64,000 nt of DNA from Arcobacter sp. F2176 (GTDB lineage Bacteria > Campylobacterota > Campylobacteria > Campylobacterales > Arcobacteraceae), in the NCBI RefSeq assembly GCF_004116465.1, contig NZ_PDJV01000005.1, positions 62,001-126,000 of the forward strand, given 5' to 3'. Positions 9,523 to 18,840 of this stretch are shown in pieces (positions within the stretch are counted from its first letter, which is position 1; each line of letters opens with the position of its first letter). The position numbers and the translations under genes are program-made. The notes under the pieces are model-generated. The model worked only from the letters and a program-made list of their open reading frames with translations. It had not been told where the DNA came from and did no database searches.

Positions 9523-10145
9523 TGTGATAAAGCTAACTTTACAGCCAATCCACCTAACACAAAAGAAGTCAAGATATTCATATACTTTACGATACTTGGT
9601 TTTTGTACTAATTTTGCACTTAAAAGATTTCCTGCGATTCCTATAGATGAAAAAACAATAATAGTCAAAGCCATAAAAACTAAACCTAAAATTATCATTT
9701 GCATAGGAACACTTCCATTTTGAGGACTAACAAATTGTGGTAAAAAAGCCAAGAAAAATATAGAAACCTTTGGATTTAAGATATTCATAAAGAAGCCTTT
9801 TAAATAGAGTTTTTTTAGCTCATTTGATGAGTTTTGCACTGATAAATCAAGGGGTTCATTTCTATACTTGAAAGCTTGAAAAGCAATATACAATAAATAA
9901 GCAGCACCTGCAAATTTTACAATATTGAAAGCTATTTCTGAAGTTTTAAAAATCACAGATATACCAAAAGCTGCTGCACTTGTATGAATAATAAGACCTG
10001 AGCATAAGCCTAAAGTGGTAACAATAGCTGCTTTTTTACTTTTTGTCATACCTTGGGTTAAAACATAGATATTATCAGGACCAGGAGCCAAACACAATAA
10101 AAATGAAGCAAATATAAACATGTAAAGATTTGTAAGTTCTATCAT
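9516..10145 (-). CDS. LysE/RhtB-family amino-acid exporter
   Basis: A 209-residue inner-membrane protein with about six hydrophobic segments. The LysE signature PGPDNIYVLTQGMTKSKKAA occurs near the N-terminus, with FMNILNPKVSIFFLAFLPQF in the middle. Relatives export amino acids or homoserine lactones. AAAGGAAATTA precedes the ATG. The gene stands alone and converges on proA; its substrate is unknown. A second, distinct LysE-family gene lies at 17607-18221. Confidence 0.88.
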   Translation of the reverse strand: MIELTNLYMFIFASFLLCLAPGPDNIYVLTQGMTKSKKAAIVTTLGLCSGLIIHTSAAAFGISVIFKTSEIAFNIVKFAGAAYLLYIAFQAFKYRNEPLDLSVQNSSNELKKLYLKGFFMNILNPKVSIFFLAFLPQFVSPQNGSVPMQMIILGLVFMALTIIVFSSIGIAGNLLSAKLVQKPSIVKYMNILTSFVLGGLAVKLALSQR

Positions 10146-10253
10146 TAATTTCCTTTTTTAAATTATAACTACTCTTAGCTTTAACAAATACAAACACTAG
10201 CAAATGTAATATAAATACTTTTTTGATATAATCACAATAAAAAAGCGAAGAAA

Positions 10254-11654
10254 ATGATAAATAAAAGTATTTTTAGAGAGTATGATATTAGAGGAATTGT
10301 AGGAGATGAACTAAATGAACAAAGTTCAAAACTTATAGGTTATTATTTAGGATTAGAAGCGATAAAAAGAACTAATGTACAAGAGCCAGTTATAGTAATT
10401 GGTTATGATGCAAGAACTCACTCACCTGAACTATTTAATTATTTAACATCTGGATTTAACAAAGCTGGTTGCAAAGTTTTAGGTATGGGAATGGTTGCAA
10501 CAGGAGTTAATTATTTTGCTTCTTTTCAAGAGTTTGATGGGGAGAAACCAAATGCTTCCGTTATGATAACAGGTAGCCACAATCCAAGTCCTTACAACGG
10601 CTTTAAAATAACTATTAACAATGCACCATTTTTTGGTGAAGATATTTATTCTATGGGTGAAGAAATCACAAACAATGAAAATATGATTATCGAAAATGAC
10701 AATACATATAAAGAAATAGATATAAAAAGTATCTATAAAAACTATATGATAGCAGAATTTGCCCACTTAAAAGGTATGAAACAAAAGCTAATTATTGATT
10801 GTGGGAATGGTGTTGCTGATACTGTTTTAACTGATATTTTAGATGCCTTAGAGCTAAATTATGATGCCCTTTATTGCGAACCAGATGGAACTTTTCCAAA
10901 TCACCATCCAGACCCAAGCGAAGAAAAAAATCTAAAAGATGTAATTGAAAAGCTAAAAGGTGATTATGAGTATGGTTTTGCTTATGATGGAGATGCTGAT
11001 AGAATCGCATTTTTAACAAAAAATCATAATGTAAAAGGTGACATCATGGCGCTACTTTTTGCAAAAACTATGAAAAACCCAGTAATCATTGGTGAAGTTA
11101 AATGTACTCAAATAATGTATGACAGAATCAATGAAAGTGGCACTGCTGTTATGTACAAAACAGGGCATTCTAACCTAAAAGTAAAACTAAAAGAGTTAAA
11201 CGCAGATATGGCAGCAGAGGTATCTGGACATATCTTTTTCAATGATAGATATTATGGTTTTGATGATGCTATTTATGCAACATTTAGAATTTTAGAACTT
11301 ATCCAAAATGGAATGGATATAGATAAAGAAATAGACTCTTTACCAAAAGTTTATTCAACCGAAGAGATAAAAGTAGAGACAACAGACGAAGAAAAATTTG
11401 ATTTAATGCACCAAATCAAAAAAAATCTAATAACAGTAGGAGATGATTTTCCTAAAATCTTAGATATCATAGAAGTTGATGGAGTAAGAGTAATATTTGA
11501 ACAAGGTTGGGGACTAATAAGAGCATCAAATACAACACCCGTACTTGTTACAAGATTTGAATCAACAGACCTAGAAGTTGCAAAACTTTATGAAACAAAA
11601 CTAAATGAATTAATAATAAGAAGTAAAAATGAACTTAGTAACTCTTCAAACTAA
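10254..11654 (+). CDS. Phosphomannomutase/phosphoglucomutase
   Basis: A 466-residue alpha-D-phosphohexomutase. It starts with the typical FREYDIRGIVGDELNE, has the phosphoserine loop MITGSHNPSPYNGFK, the metal loop FAYDGDADRIAFL, the sugar-binding EVSGHIFF and the phosphate-binding RASNTTPVLVTRFE. It interconverts hexose 6- and 1-phosphates for nucleotide-sugar and surface polysaccharide synthesis. Its 3' end overlaps the next gene by 26 bases, implying coupled translation. Confidence 0.93.
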   Translation: MINKSIFREYDIRGIVGDELNEQSSKLIGYYLGLEAIKRTNVQEPVIVIGYDARTHSPELFNYLTSGFNKAGCKVLGMGMVATGVNYFASFQEFDGEKPNASVMITGSHNPSPYNGFKITINNAPFFGEDIYSMGEEITNNENMIIENDNTYKEIDIKSIYKNYMIAEFAHLKGMKQKLIIDCGNGVADTVLTDILDALELNYDALYCEPDGTFPNHHPDPSEEKNLKDVIEKLKGDYEYGFAYDGDADRIAFLTKNHNVKGDIMALLFAKTMKNPVIIGEVKCTQIMYDRINESGTAVMYKTGHSNLKVKLKELNADMAAEVSGHIFFNDRYYGFDDAIYATFRILELIQNGMDIDKEIDSLPKVYSTEEIKVETTDEEKFDLMHQIKKNLITVGDDFPKILDIIEVDGVRVIFEQGWGLIRASNTTPVLVTRFESTDLEVAKLYETKLNELIIRSKNELSNSSN

Positions 11655-12345
11655 ACCTAGTACAAACTTTCAAGATAATTTGAATCATCTTGAAGAACTT
11701 ATTTTACAAACACCAAAGGACTCTTTTATTTTAGCCCCTGAGTTATGTCTTACAGGATATGCCTATGGACGAATAATAGAAGCAGGAAAGTTTACAAGAA
11801 CAGCAATAGATAAGCTAACCCAACTCTCAAAAGACAGAACTATAAGTCTTACTATGACAAATAAAGAGTGTGAAGAGTACTTCAACACTTTTTATATTTT
11901 TCATAAAGGTAAAATAATACATAAGCAGTCAAAAATAAAACTTTTTGCGATAAATGATGAAAATAAATATTTTGAAAGTGGAAGAGAAGAAGACATAAAG
12001 ATATTTGAAATTGATGGTTTAAAAATAGGTGTTCTTATCTGTTTTGAACTTAGATTTTTAGACTATTGGCAAAAACTGCAAGGTGCTGATATTATCCTTG
12101 TGCCAGCTATGTGGGGTTCAAAAAGAAAAGAAAATTATGAAACTTTATGTAGAGCCCTAGCTGTTGCAAATCAATGTTTTGTAATAGCTAGTGATAGTTC
12201 TGATGACTCTTGTGCTAAAAGTTCAGCTATTATCACTCCTTTTGGAGATGTAACTATAGATGATAACAAAGAACTTATCTCTAAGAATATTGACCTAAAA
12301 GAGATAAAACTCATGAGAAAATATTTAGATGTGGGCATAAAATAA
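11629..12345 (+). CDS. Carbon-nitrogen hydrolase (nitrilase superfamily)
   Basis: A 238-residue hydrolase with the catalytic Glu-Lys-Cys triad in APELCLTGYA, KQSKIKLF and IGVLICFELRF. Members cleave amides or nitriles; the substrate here is unknown. The start lies 26 bases inside the preceding phosphohexomutase gene, and the stop is 1 base from the phosphatase gene, so the three form one operon. GAAG-type pairing before the ATG is weak, consistent with coupled translation. Confidence 0.88.
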   Translation: MNLVTLQTKPSTNFQDNLNHLEELILQTPKDSFILAPELCLTGYAYGRIIEAGKFTRTAIDKLTQLSKDRTISLTMTNKECEEYFNTFYIFHKGKIIHKQSKIKLFAINDENKYFESGREEDIKIFEIDGLKIGVLICFELRFLDYWQKLQGADIILVPAMWGSKRKENYETLCRALAVANQCFVIASDSSDDSCAKSSAIITPFGDVTIDDNKELISKNIDLKEIKLMRKYLDVGIK

Positions 12346-12346
12346 T

Positions 12347-12790
12347 ATGAAGGTTTTATTTGTATGTTTAGGAAATATATGTAGATCACCACTTGCAGAA
12401 GCTATTGCAAAAGAGTATGCCAAAAAAAATGATTATAACATAGAAGTTGATTCTTGTGGAACAGGTTCTTGGCATATAGGGGAAGCACCTTGTCCTGATT
12501 CTCAAAAAATAGCAAAAATAAAAGGTCTTGATATTTCAAATTATAAAGCCAGACAAGTAAAAAAAGAAGACTTTAAAAAGTTTGATTTAATAGTAGGGCT
12601 TGATTCTAAAAATATCGCTTCGTTAAGAAAATTAGGATGTAAAAATCCACTCTTAATAGGTGACTTTGGATATGAAGGAAAAGATGTTCCTGACCCCTAT
12701 TTTTTTGATGGTTTTGAAGGTTTTGATAAAGTTTTTGAGATGATTGAGACTTGTGTTAAGAATCTTATAAAAGAAAAGATAGAAAAGTAA
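12347..12790 (+). CDS. Low-molecular-weight protein-tyrosine phosphatase
   Basis: A 147-residue enzyme beginning VLFVCLGNICRSPLAEA, which contains the C-X5-R-S phosphate-binding loop (Cys7, Arg13). The general-acid aspartate is in VPDPYFFDG near the C-terminus. It would dephosphorylate tyrosine or arginine residues, often in control of capsule or stress pathways. It is the last gene of the phosphohexomutase operon and ends in a hairpin shared with the convergent gene. Confidence 0.93.
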   Translation: MKVLFVCLGNICRSPLAEAIAKEYAKKNDYNIEVDSCGTGSWHIGEAPCPDSQKIAKIKGLDISNYKARQVKKEDFKKFDLIVGLDSKNIASLRKLGCKNPLLIGDFGYEGKDVPDPYFFDGFEGFDKVFEMIETCVKNLIKEKIEK

Positions 12791-12802
12791 GCTCTATCTT
12801 TT
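12774..12802. terminator. Bidirectional terminator after the phosphatase gene
   Basis: A 9-bp inverted repeat (AAAAGATAG with CTATCTTTT) spans the ends of two convergent genes and is flanked by T-rich sequence on both strands. Confidence 0.6.
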
Positions 12803-13183
12803 TATAATTTCTTTTGCTTTTTCTACCCATTGTTCTTCTATAACTCTATTATCAATAGAAAAGTATTCTTCTATCCAGTCAATATTCTTTTCGCTCCACT
12901 TAGCAATTTGTTCTATATGAAAGATTCCCAAAGCATTTAGTTTATTTTCCATTTGATGGTCGATTCCTTCAATTGCTTTTAAATCATCTTTCCCTGTAGG
13001 TCTTGGGTTTCCTAAAATAAAAGGTTTATTATATATATTTCCTGGTTTTCTTAAAATTGGATTTATCTCATAAGAGACTTGTCTTTTTTTGTATCTTAGT
13101 TTTCCTATTAAGAATCCTATATACATTGCAAGTATAGCAACAGATAGTAACCAAAAAACTATTTTTGAAGCGATTATCAACAT
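12794..13183 (-). CDS. Membrane-anchored helix-hairpin-helix-like protein
   Basis: A 129-residue protein with one N-terminal membrane segment (about residues 5-28). The cytoplasmic segment TGKDDLKAIEGIDHQMENKL, then NALGIFHIEQIAKWSEKNI, resembles the predicted helix-hairpin-helix found in ribosomal L21-like and NuoE-tail proteins (pattern LxxIEGIGpxxexxLnxxGI). Function is unknown. It lies 2 bases downstream of the OmpA-like gene and is probably co-transcribed with it. Confidence 0.6.
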   Translation of the reverse strand: MLIIASKIVFWLLSVAILAMYIGFLIGKLRYKKRQVSYEINPILRKPGNIYNKPFILGNPRPTGKDDLKAIEGIDHQMENKLNALGIFHIEQIAKWSEKNIDWIEEYFSIDNRVIEEQWVEKAKEIIKR

Positions 13184-13185
13184 AC

Positions 13186-14001
13186 TTATTCCTCTATTAT
13201 CTTAAATTCAACTCTTCTATTCTCAGAAGAGTAACCATTTTTATTATTTGGTACTAAAGGTTGAGATTCTCCATAACCTTTAGCACTTATTCTATCTTTA
13301 GGAACACCCAGTTTTTCTAACTCTTTTTTTACACTTTTTGCTCTTTCTAAAGATATCCACTGATTAACTTCAGCTTCACCTTTAGCATCAGTGTGTCCAC
13401 CTACTTCTATCTTAACATCTTTATTATTTAATAAGATCTTTGCTATTTGCTGAACAACTTTAAAACTTTCATCTGTTATATCTGTACCCAATCTTTTAAA
13501 ATATATTTTATCTTTAGATACGACTTGATTTATCTCTTCTTGAGTTTTTATATTTTTATTTATTTTAGGTTCAATTATTTTTTCTTCTGTTTTTTTAGGT
13601 TGAATTTTCCGAGAAAGTTCTTCTATTTTTTTATCTTCTGGTATTATTACTTTTGGTGTATCTGAAACTTCTTTTTTTTCATCTACTAGAACATCACCAT
13701 TTTCTATTTCAGGTTTTTCTAATTCATCGACTTTCTTTTGGTCTTCATTTGTATCTTCTTCAATAACAGCATCATCTTTTTGCTCTTCATTTATTATAGG
13801 TTCAACTTCTTTTTGTTTTTCTTCTACAAATTCATGTTTATTGTTATCTATTTTTTCCAAAGGAATTATTTTTTCTATATTGGAAGGAGTGTAAAAAGTA
13901 TTTGTTCCAAATTTATCTTGATTTATATATAAATATACACAAGCAACCATAATTGCTATTAGAAGAAATGACAAAAAAATTATTTGTTTTAGAATACTCA
14001 T
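13186..14001 (-). CDS. OmpA-family peptidoglycan-binding protein
   Basis: A 271-residue protein with a single N-terminal membrane segment and a long Glu/Lys/Asp-rich linker (about residues 45-150). The C-terminal OmpA domain shows VGGHTDAKGEAEVNQWISLE, then RAKSVKKELEKLGVPKDRIS, AKGYGESQPLV and ENRRVEFKI. The domain binds diaminopimelate in peptidoglycan; the linker would span the periplasm from the inner membrane. GAGTTGC precedes the ATG. The acidic linker produces long spurious open frames on the opposite strand. Confidence 0.85.
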   Translation of the reverse strand: MSILKQIIFLSFLLIAIMVACVYLYINQDKFGTNTFYTPSNIEKIIPLEKIDNNKHEFVEEKQKEVEPIINEEQKDDAVIEEDTNEDQKKVDELEKPEIENGDVLVDEKKEVSDTPKVIIPEDKKIEELSRKIQPKKTEEKIIEPKINKNIKTQEEINQVVSKDKIYFKRLGTDITDESFKVVQQIAKILLNNKDVKIEVGGHTDAKGEAEVNQWISLERAKSVKKELEKLGVPKDRISAKGYGESQPLVPNNKNGYSSENRRVEFKIIEE

Positions 14002-14124
14002 GCAACTCTCTTTAGTTAAATCTATTAATTGTATCTAAAAAAATTATATTTTTCAACAAAAAATAATAATATTAATAACAAAATAAACTAATTCTTATAA
14101 TAAATAATTAATTTAGTATTTAAT

Positions 14125-14520
14125 TTAAAAAGAAATATTATTATAATTTGATAATTCTATTAAATTCTTATCAGGATCTCTTATATAAATAGACTTTATA
14201 TTTCCCATTGCACCTGTTCGAGAAACTATTCCTTCTATGATTTCTATATCCTTTGATTCTAAGAACTCTTTTACTTCTTCAACCGGAGTATCCACTATAA
14301 AACACAAATCAGCACTTCCTTCTTTTACATTAAAAGCTTTTGGCTCAAACTCATGCCCTAATTCATGTAGATTTATTTTCTGATTACCATACTTTAAAGC
14401 AATTCGTGAGCCTTTGAAAACTTCTTTTTCCATGCCTAAAATTTGAGTATAAAATTTTACAGTGACATCTATATTTTTGACAGTTAGTACAAAATGGTCT
14501 AAGTGGTTTATTTTTATCAT
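14125..14520 (-). CDS. VOC-family (glyoxalase/dioxygenase-fold) protein
   Basis: A 131-residue vicinal-oxygen-chelate fold protein. It opens INHLDHFVLTVKNIDVTVKF with YTQILGMEKE, and ends with SIYIRDPDKNLIELSNY, carrying the expected metal ligands (His near residue 7, Glu near the C-terminus). Similar small proteins bind a divalent metal and act as glyoxalases, dioxygenases or antibiotic-binding proteins; the substrate cannot be told. The gene is single, with no operon partner. Confidence 0.8.
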   Translation of the reverse strand: MIKINHLDHFVLTVKNIDVTVKFYTQILGMEKEVFKGSRIALKYGNQKINLHELGHEFEPKAFNVKEGSADLCFIVDTPVEEVKEFLESKDIEIIEGIVSRTGAMGNIKSIYIRDPDKNLIELSNYNNISF

Positions 14521-14571
14521 AAAAAATTATAGCAAAATAAGTTAATTTACTAGTATAAGTTATATGAAAAA

Positions 14572-15561
14572 TTAATTTTTTTCATATAACTTTAAAATCA
14601 TATTATTCCATTTTCCTTCTTTTGTATCTTGTGTTTGCCAAAGATTATTTTCTAGTTCAATAAACTTTTTACTCTCTTCTGTTCCTATGTCAGCAATAGC
14701 TTTTAAGGCCATAGCTCTATCTTGCCAAAGTTTTGCATTTCTATAAATACTTGTTAAATATAAAAATTCTTTTTCTCCACCTAATAAACCTACTACTGCA
14801 ATAGATGCTAATCTCAAATATTCATCAGAATTATTATTATAAGATTTTACGAAATCAAGTGCTTTTTCATTATTTGAAAAACCTAATTCATACATATTTA
14901 TATAATTTAAACTATCTTTTGTATTTATACCAGTTTCTATTTTATTTACTATCTCTGTAACTTTTTCATCACTTAATTGGTAATTGAAATACGCCTTATT
15001 AATTTTTGCTACAACTTCTTTTACCATAAGCATAATAGGTTCATTAAAACAAGGATCAATAATCTCTTCTGCTGCCCAAATTGGTACTTTCCCTCTTTTT
15101 ACTACAGATGTAAATACTTTTTCTTCATTACCTATATTTGCTGTTACTTTCAACATAGAGATTGTAACAATAGGAGAAAATCCAGAACTTCTATGAGTAA
15201 ATATTTCAAACTTCTTTAAAATCAGTGATTCTTTTGATTTATCATCAAAGTTAATTGGTAATTTTCTTGCTTGAAGTTCACTTTTTATTGCATTTGACAT
15301 AAAAATATATGACTCAAGGCTTTTATCGTCTTTTTCCAAAAATATTGCTTTTTCAAAGATTCCCGTTACTATTTGAGGTGTTTCCCCTAGCCCATCCTTA
15401 AAACTAACATTAATATTGTCTTTTTTTTCTAAAGAAGGTACATAAACATTTTCAGATTCTGAAACAGTTTTTAATGGTACTTTTAAAGTACAAGCTTGAA
15501 AAGAAAAAATAATAGTTAAAACTATTGTAATTTGTCCCATTAATTTAAATTTATTTTTCAT
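14572..15561 (-). CDS. Lipoprotein with HEAT-like repeats, unknown function
   Basis: A 329-residue protein with an N-terminal signal ending in a lipobox-like SFQACT (Cys about residue 24), so probably a lipoprotein. The middle (residues 60-190) has no recognised domain. The C-terminal third (YLRLASIAVVGLLGGEKEFL, DRAMALKAIADIGTEESKKF) looks like two HEAT-type helical repeats. RBS GGAG lies before the ATG. No neighbour hints at a role. Confidence 0.6.
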   Translation of the reverse strand: MKNKFKLMGQITIVLTIIFSFQACTLKVPLKTVSESENVYVPSLEKKDNINVSFKDGLGETPQIVTGIFEKAIFLEKDDKSLESYIFMSNAIKSELQARKLPINFDDKSKESLILKKFEIFTHRSSGFSPIVTISMLKVTANIGNEEKVFTSVVKRGKVPIWAAEEIIDPCFNEPIMLMVKEVVAKINKAYFNYQLSDEKVTEIVNKIETGINTKDSLNYINMYELGFSNNEKALDFVKSYNNNSDEYLRLASIAVVGLLGGEKEFLYLTSIYRNAKLWQDRAMALKAIADIGTEESKKFIELENNLWQTQDTKEGKWNNMILKLYEKN

Positions 15562-15699
15562 TATTTCTCCTGATTGTTTAATATAATTTAGTTATATTAA
15601 AATTTTATGTATATTACCATATAAACTAATAATGAAACTTAATATAACTAAAAGGTTTTAATAAAATAGAAATATTATATATCTTAATTTTAAAGGCAT

Positions 15700-16584
15700 T
15701 TACACATATTGAATAGGTAAATAATAAGTTGCTTCAAAAAGTCTATCTTCATTTAGGAAATGATTCTTTTTAAATATTACATAGGGTGGATTTGTTGTTG
15801 TTTCAAAACCACTATTTGGAAGCCACTCTTGATAAGCCCATTGTATAAATCTTAGAATATCTCCCATCTTTCCTTTTATCTCAAAGCTTGCATATAAAGC
15901 CTCAGGAGTATAAAAGATAGGAAGACTGGTATTTGACAAGTCTACTTCACCTTTTGGAATAATCCCTGCCACATAAAAACACTCATTGTGAGGAGTAATT
16001 GTAGGATTATCATGATAGATTCCTATTTCATCATATTTTGTTATATTATTTGTATAGACCCAAGCTTGAAGTTTCTGCCAGATTTTTATGACATCTTCTT
16101 TTAAATATCCCCTTTGTCTTATATAGTAAGTTTTTAAAGCCTTTGATTTTACTATTTTGGGTTCAATATTTTCAAAATCTTTCTTTTCATACAAAAGCAT
16201 TGTAGAGTTTTTTAATATGTTGGTAGAATACTCTTCACTTCCACCACTTCTCCATGCCTTTGGTGTTTGATGAAATCTCTCCTTAAAAGCACGGATAAAA
16301 GAAGTTTGAGATGAGTAGCCACACATAGAAGCTACTTGAGTTATCGTTGAATATTTATTAGTAAGAAGTAGACTTGCGGCTTTTTGTAGTCGTATTGATT
16401 TTATGGTTTCATATATATTTATGCCCATAACTTCTTTAAACAGTTTATGCAAGTGAAATTTACTAATACCAAAATTTAAAGCTAAATCATCAATATTGAT
16501 ATCCGTATCGATATACTCATATATATAATACATAGCATCATTTGCTATTTGTACATTTTTGTTGTAAGTACTTCTTTTTTGCAT
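15700..16584 (-). CDS. AraC-family regulator with GyrI-like effector domain
   Basis: A 294-residue regulator from the chosen ATG at 16584, which has AAGGAT seven bases upstream; an ATG 51 bases further upstream has none. The N-terminal part is a two-HTH AraC domain (LHKLFKEVMGINIYETIKSI, CGYSSQTSFIRAFKERFHQT). The C-terminal 150 residues form a GyrI-like small-molecule-binding domain, as in SoxS/Rob-related multidrug regulators. It is divergent from an EamA/LysE exporter pair, its likely target. Confidence 0.87.
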   Translation of the reverse strand: MQKRSTYNKNVQIANDAMYYIYEYIDTDINIDDLALNFGISKFHLHKLFKEVMGINIYETIKSIRLQKAASLLLTNKYSTITQVASMCGYSSQTSFIRAFKERFHQTPKAWRSGGSEEYSTNILKNSTMLLYEKKDFENIEPKIVKSKALKTYYIRQRGYLKEDVIKIWQKLQAWVYTNNITKYDEIGIYHDNPTITPHNECFYVAGIIPKGEVDLSNTSLPIFYTPEALYASFEIKGKMGDILRFIQWAYQEWLPNSGFETTTNPPYVIFKKNHFLNEDRLFEATYYLPIQYV

Positions 16585-16724
16585 ATTTATCCTTATTATT
16601 TTAATTTTAACATATAATGTATATATTTTTAACAAAAATAGATAACTTTATAACCAATATATGTAAAGAATAAAAAAGATTTAAAAGCTAAAATCCATAT
16701 ACAAAATTTAAAAGGAGTAGTTTA

Positions 16725-17606
16725 ATGAAAGTAAATGATTTATTATTAGCAGTTTTAGTTGCTTTTATTTGGGGTGTAAACTTTTCAGTAATTAAACTAG
16801 GACTTATAGACCTTGATCCTTTTATTTTATCTGGTATGAGATTTTTATTGTGTGCTTTACCTTTAGTATTTTTTGTAAAAAGACCAAAAGTACACATAAA
16901 GTGGTTGATTTCCTATGGATTACTTTTTGGTGTAGGACTTTGGGGAATGGTATATGTTGGAATATATTTTGGAATATCAGCAGGTATGTCTTCTCTAATA
17001 CTTCAAATGAGTGCATTTTTAACTGTGATTCTAGGAGCTATATTATTAGATGAGACTATTGATATAACAAAAAAGATAGCTTTTGCTATTTCATTATTTG
17101 GCTTATTGTTGATTATAAATGTTACAGATGGTTCTGTTACAGTACTTGGTTTGATATTTGTTTTAATAGCTGCCGTATCACTTAGTTTTACTAACATCAT
17201 AATAAAAAAAGCTGGTACTAAAAATCTCTTTTCATTTATGATTTGGTCAAGCATGTTTTCGCCTATTCCACTGTTTATTTTGGCTTTTATTACCCATGGG
17301 CAAATAGTATTTACAAACTTTTTTGATAATCTTAGCAATATGGCAATTTTTTCAATAATGTTTCAAGTCTATCCCACTACACTTTTAGGTTATTGGATAT
17401 GGAATACACTATTACATAAGTATCCAGTATCAAGTGTGGCACCTCTTAGTTTACTTATTCCTATATTTGGAATAGCTGGGTCATATTTTATTTTTGATGA
17501 AAAGATTGGACTTATAAAAATAGTAGCATCAGGGCTAATTATATTAGCCTTATTAATAAATACATTTGGGAAAAGAATATCCCTAAAAAAATACAAAGAA
17601 GTTTAG
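16725..17606 (+). CDS. EamA/DMT-family transporter
   Basis: A 293-residue membrane protein with ten predicted helices arranged as two EamA repeats. Typical segments are VAFIWGVNFSVIKLGL at the N-terminus and PLSLLIPIFGIAGSYFIFDE near the end of the second repeat. Relatives export amino acids or metabolites. AAAGGAG precedes the ATG. Its stop codon directly abuts the next gene's ATG, so it forms a two-gene operon with the LysE-type exporter, probably under the divergent AraC regulator. Confidence 0.88.
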   Translation: MKVNDLLLAVLVAFIWGVNFSVIKLGLIDLDPFILSGMRFLLCALPLVFFVKRPKVHIKWLISYGLLFGVGLWGMVYVGIYFGISAGMSSLILQMSAFLTVILGAILLDETIDITKKIAFAISLFGLLLIINVTDGSVTVLGLIFVLIAAVSLSFTNIIIKKAGTKNLFSFMIWSSMFSPIPLFILAFITHGQIVFTNFFDNLSNMAIFSIMFQVYPTTLLGYWIWNTLLHKYPVSSVAPLSLLIPIFGIAGSYFIFDEKIGLIKIVASGLIILALLINTFGKRISLKKYKEV

Positions 17607-18221
17607 ATGGAAGAGTTATATACAGTTACCCTATTGATATCAATCTCAGCTTTTGCCCTAACAGCAACAATAACACCAGGACCTAATAATGTCTTGCTTT
17701 TATCTTCTGGTTTAACCTTTGGATATAAAAGAACACTTCCCCATGTATTTGGGGTATTTTTAGGCTTTGCATTGATGGTACTACTTGTGGGTTTAGGTAT
17801 TGGAATTGTTTTTGAAGAATTTCCAATAGTACTTAAAATACTAAAAATAGTAGGAATACTTTATCTTTTTTGGATGGCATATAAAATAGGAAGTAGCAAA
17901 GGACATATGAAAATAAAAGAGAAACATAAACCTTTTACTTTCATACAAGCAGCACTTTTCCAATGGGTTAACCCAAAAGGGTGGATTATGTCTATGACGG
18001 CTATGTCTATTTTTGTAACTTCAAAAGATAATAGTATAAGTCAAGTAGTTATCATAGCTTTTATATTTTTATTAGCTGGTGCTATAGCTTGTAATGCTTG
18101 GGCTATAGGTGGTGTTGCTTTAAAAAGATTTATAAAAGATGATAGCCATGTGAGAAAATTCAATCTAATCATGGCGATACTTTTAGTTTTATCAGTTCTT
18201 CCTGTAATAATTGAGCATTAG
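17607..18221 (+). CDS. LysE-family exporter
   Basis: A 204-residue inner-membrane protein with six hydrophobic segments and the family motif TPGPNNVLLLSSGLTFGYKR, plus FQWVNPKGWIMSMTAMS. It begins on the base after the EamA stop codon, so translation is coupled. The two transporters may handle the same or related compounds. The substrate is unknown. Confidence 0.87.
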   Translation: MEELYTVTLLISISAFALTATITPGPNNVLLLSSGLTFGYKRTLPHVFGVFLGFALMVLLVGLGIGIVFEEFPIVLKILKIVGILYLFWMAYKIGSSKGHMKIKEKHKPFTFIQAALFQWVNPKGWIMSMTAMSIFVTSKDNSISQVVIIAFIFLLAGAIACNAWAIGGVALKRFIKDDSHVRKFNLIMAILLVLSVLPVIIEH

Positions 18222-18248
18222 TAATAAGGATTATGCCTCCTTACTAAT
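18217..18248. terminator. Imperfect hairpin between convergent LysE and thioesterase genes
   Basis: ATTAGTAATAAGGA and TCCTTACTAAT can pair with one bulge around a 7-base loop. The hairpin spans the ends of two convergent genes and would serve both. Confidence 0.5.
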
Positions 18249-18680
18249 CTCAAACTCCTGCACCTCTTTTAGCGTTTGCATCCAAGGTAAAGTAAACAAA
18301 TGAGTTTCAAGCTCTGCTCTTATATTATCGGGGATTTTTACAGCCTCTTTTGTCTCAAAATTATAATGAATCAATACAGCCTTTCCTGTGGTACACAAGT
18401 TACCTTCTTGATAAACTGCATGACTCATCTCTAAAGATGAATTTCCTATTTTTATAATAGCTGTTTTAATAACAACTGGTTTACCCCAAAATACCTCTTT
18501 TAGAAAATCAAAAGAACTATGTGCCATAACTAGATTCCATCTTTTTATATCTACTTTTGGCATAAAAATATGAAAAATCGGATCACGAGCTGATTCAAAC
18601 CATACTCCATAAGTGTTATTGTTTATGTGCCCTAAAGCATCTGTTTCTAAAAATCTTGGTCTTATTAGTTCTGTGAACAT
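18231..18680 (-). CDS. Acyl-CoA thioesterase, hotdog fold (4HBT/YbgC-like)
   Basis: A 149-residue hotdog-fold protein. RPRFLETDALGHINNNTYGV carries the conserved Asp-x-x-Gly-His-hydrophobic-Asn pattern of 4-hydroxybenzoyl-CoA thioesterases, and VIKIGNSSLEMSHAV and TGKAVLIHYN follow. It hydrolyses an acyl-CoA of unknown chain length. An inverted repeat lies about 95 bases upstream of its start. Confidence 0.85.
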   Translation of the reverse strand: MFTELIRPRFLETDALGHINNNTYGVWFESARDPIFHIFMPKVDIKRWNLVMAHSSFDFLKEVFWGKPVVIKTAIIKIGNSSLEMSHAVYQEGNLCTTGKAVLIHYNFETKEAVKIPDNIRAELETHLFTLPWMQTLKEVQEFEISKEA

Positions 18681-18772
18681 TTTGTACCTCTTATATTTGA
18701 TAAATTTTAGTGAGATATTTTAACTAAAGGGGTTTAGGGTTTGTTTAATTTTAAACTTTATTTTTATAAGCA

Positions 18773-18805
18773 TAACTTGAGGTCGCAAAATGTGACCTCA
18801 AGTTA
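18773..18805. repeat. 12-bp inverted repeat upstream of the thioesterase gene
   Basis: TAACTTGAGGTC and GACCTCAAGTTA form a perfect stem around a 9-base loop. It sits at the left border of a larger structured element and has no clear T-tract on either strand, so it may be part of that element rather than a terminator. Confidence 0.6.
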
Positions 18806-18840
18806 TTAAAATCTATCTTGAAGAACAAGTTCTTCGCTTT

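Noticed and set aside
13447-13932. Open frames on the plus strand opposite the OmpA-family gene
   Set aside because: They mirror the Glu/Lys-rich linker of the real gene and give Phe/Tyr-rich peptides without ribosome sites.
18773-18805. 12-bp inverted repeat as a Rho-independent terminator
   Set aside because: No T-tract follows on either strand and no gene ends directly beside it; the minus-strand gene's stop is 300 bases away.
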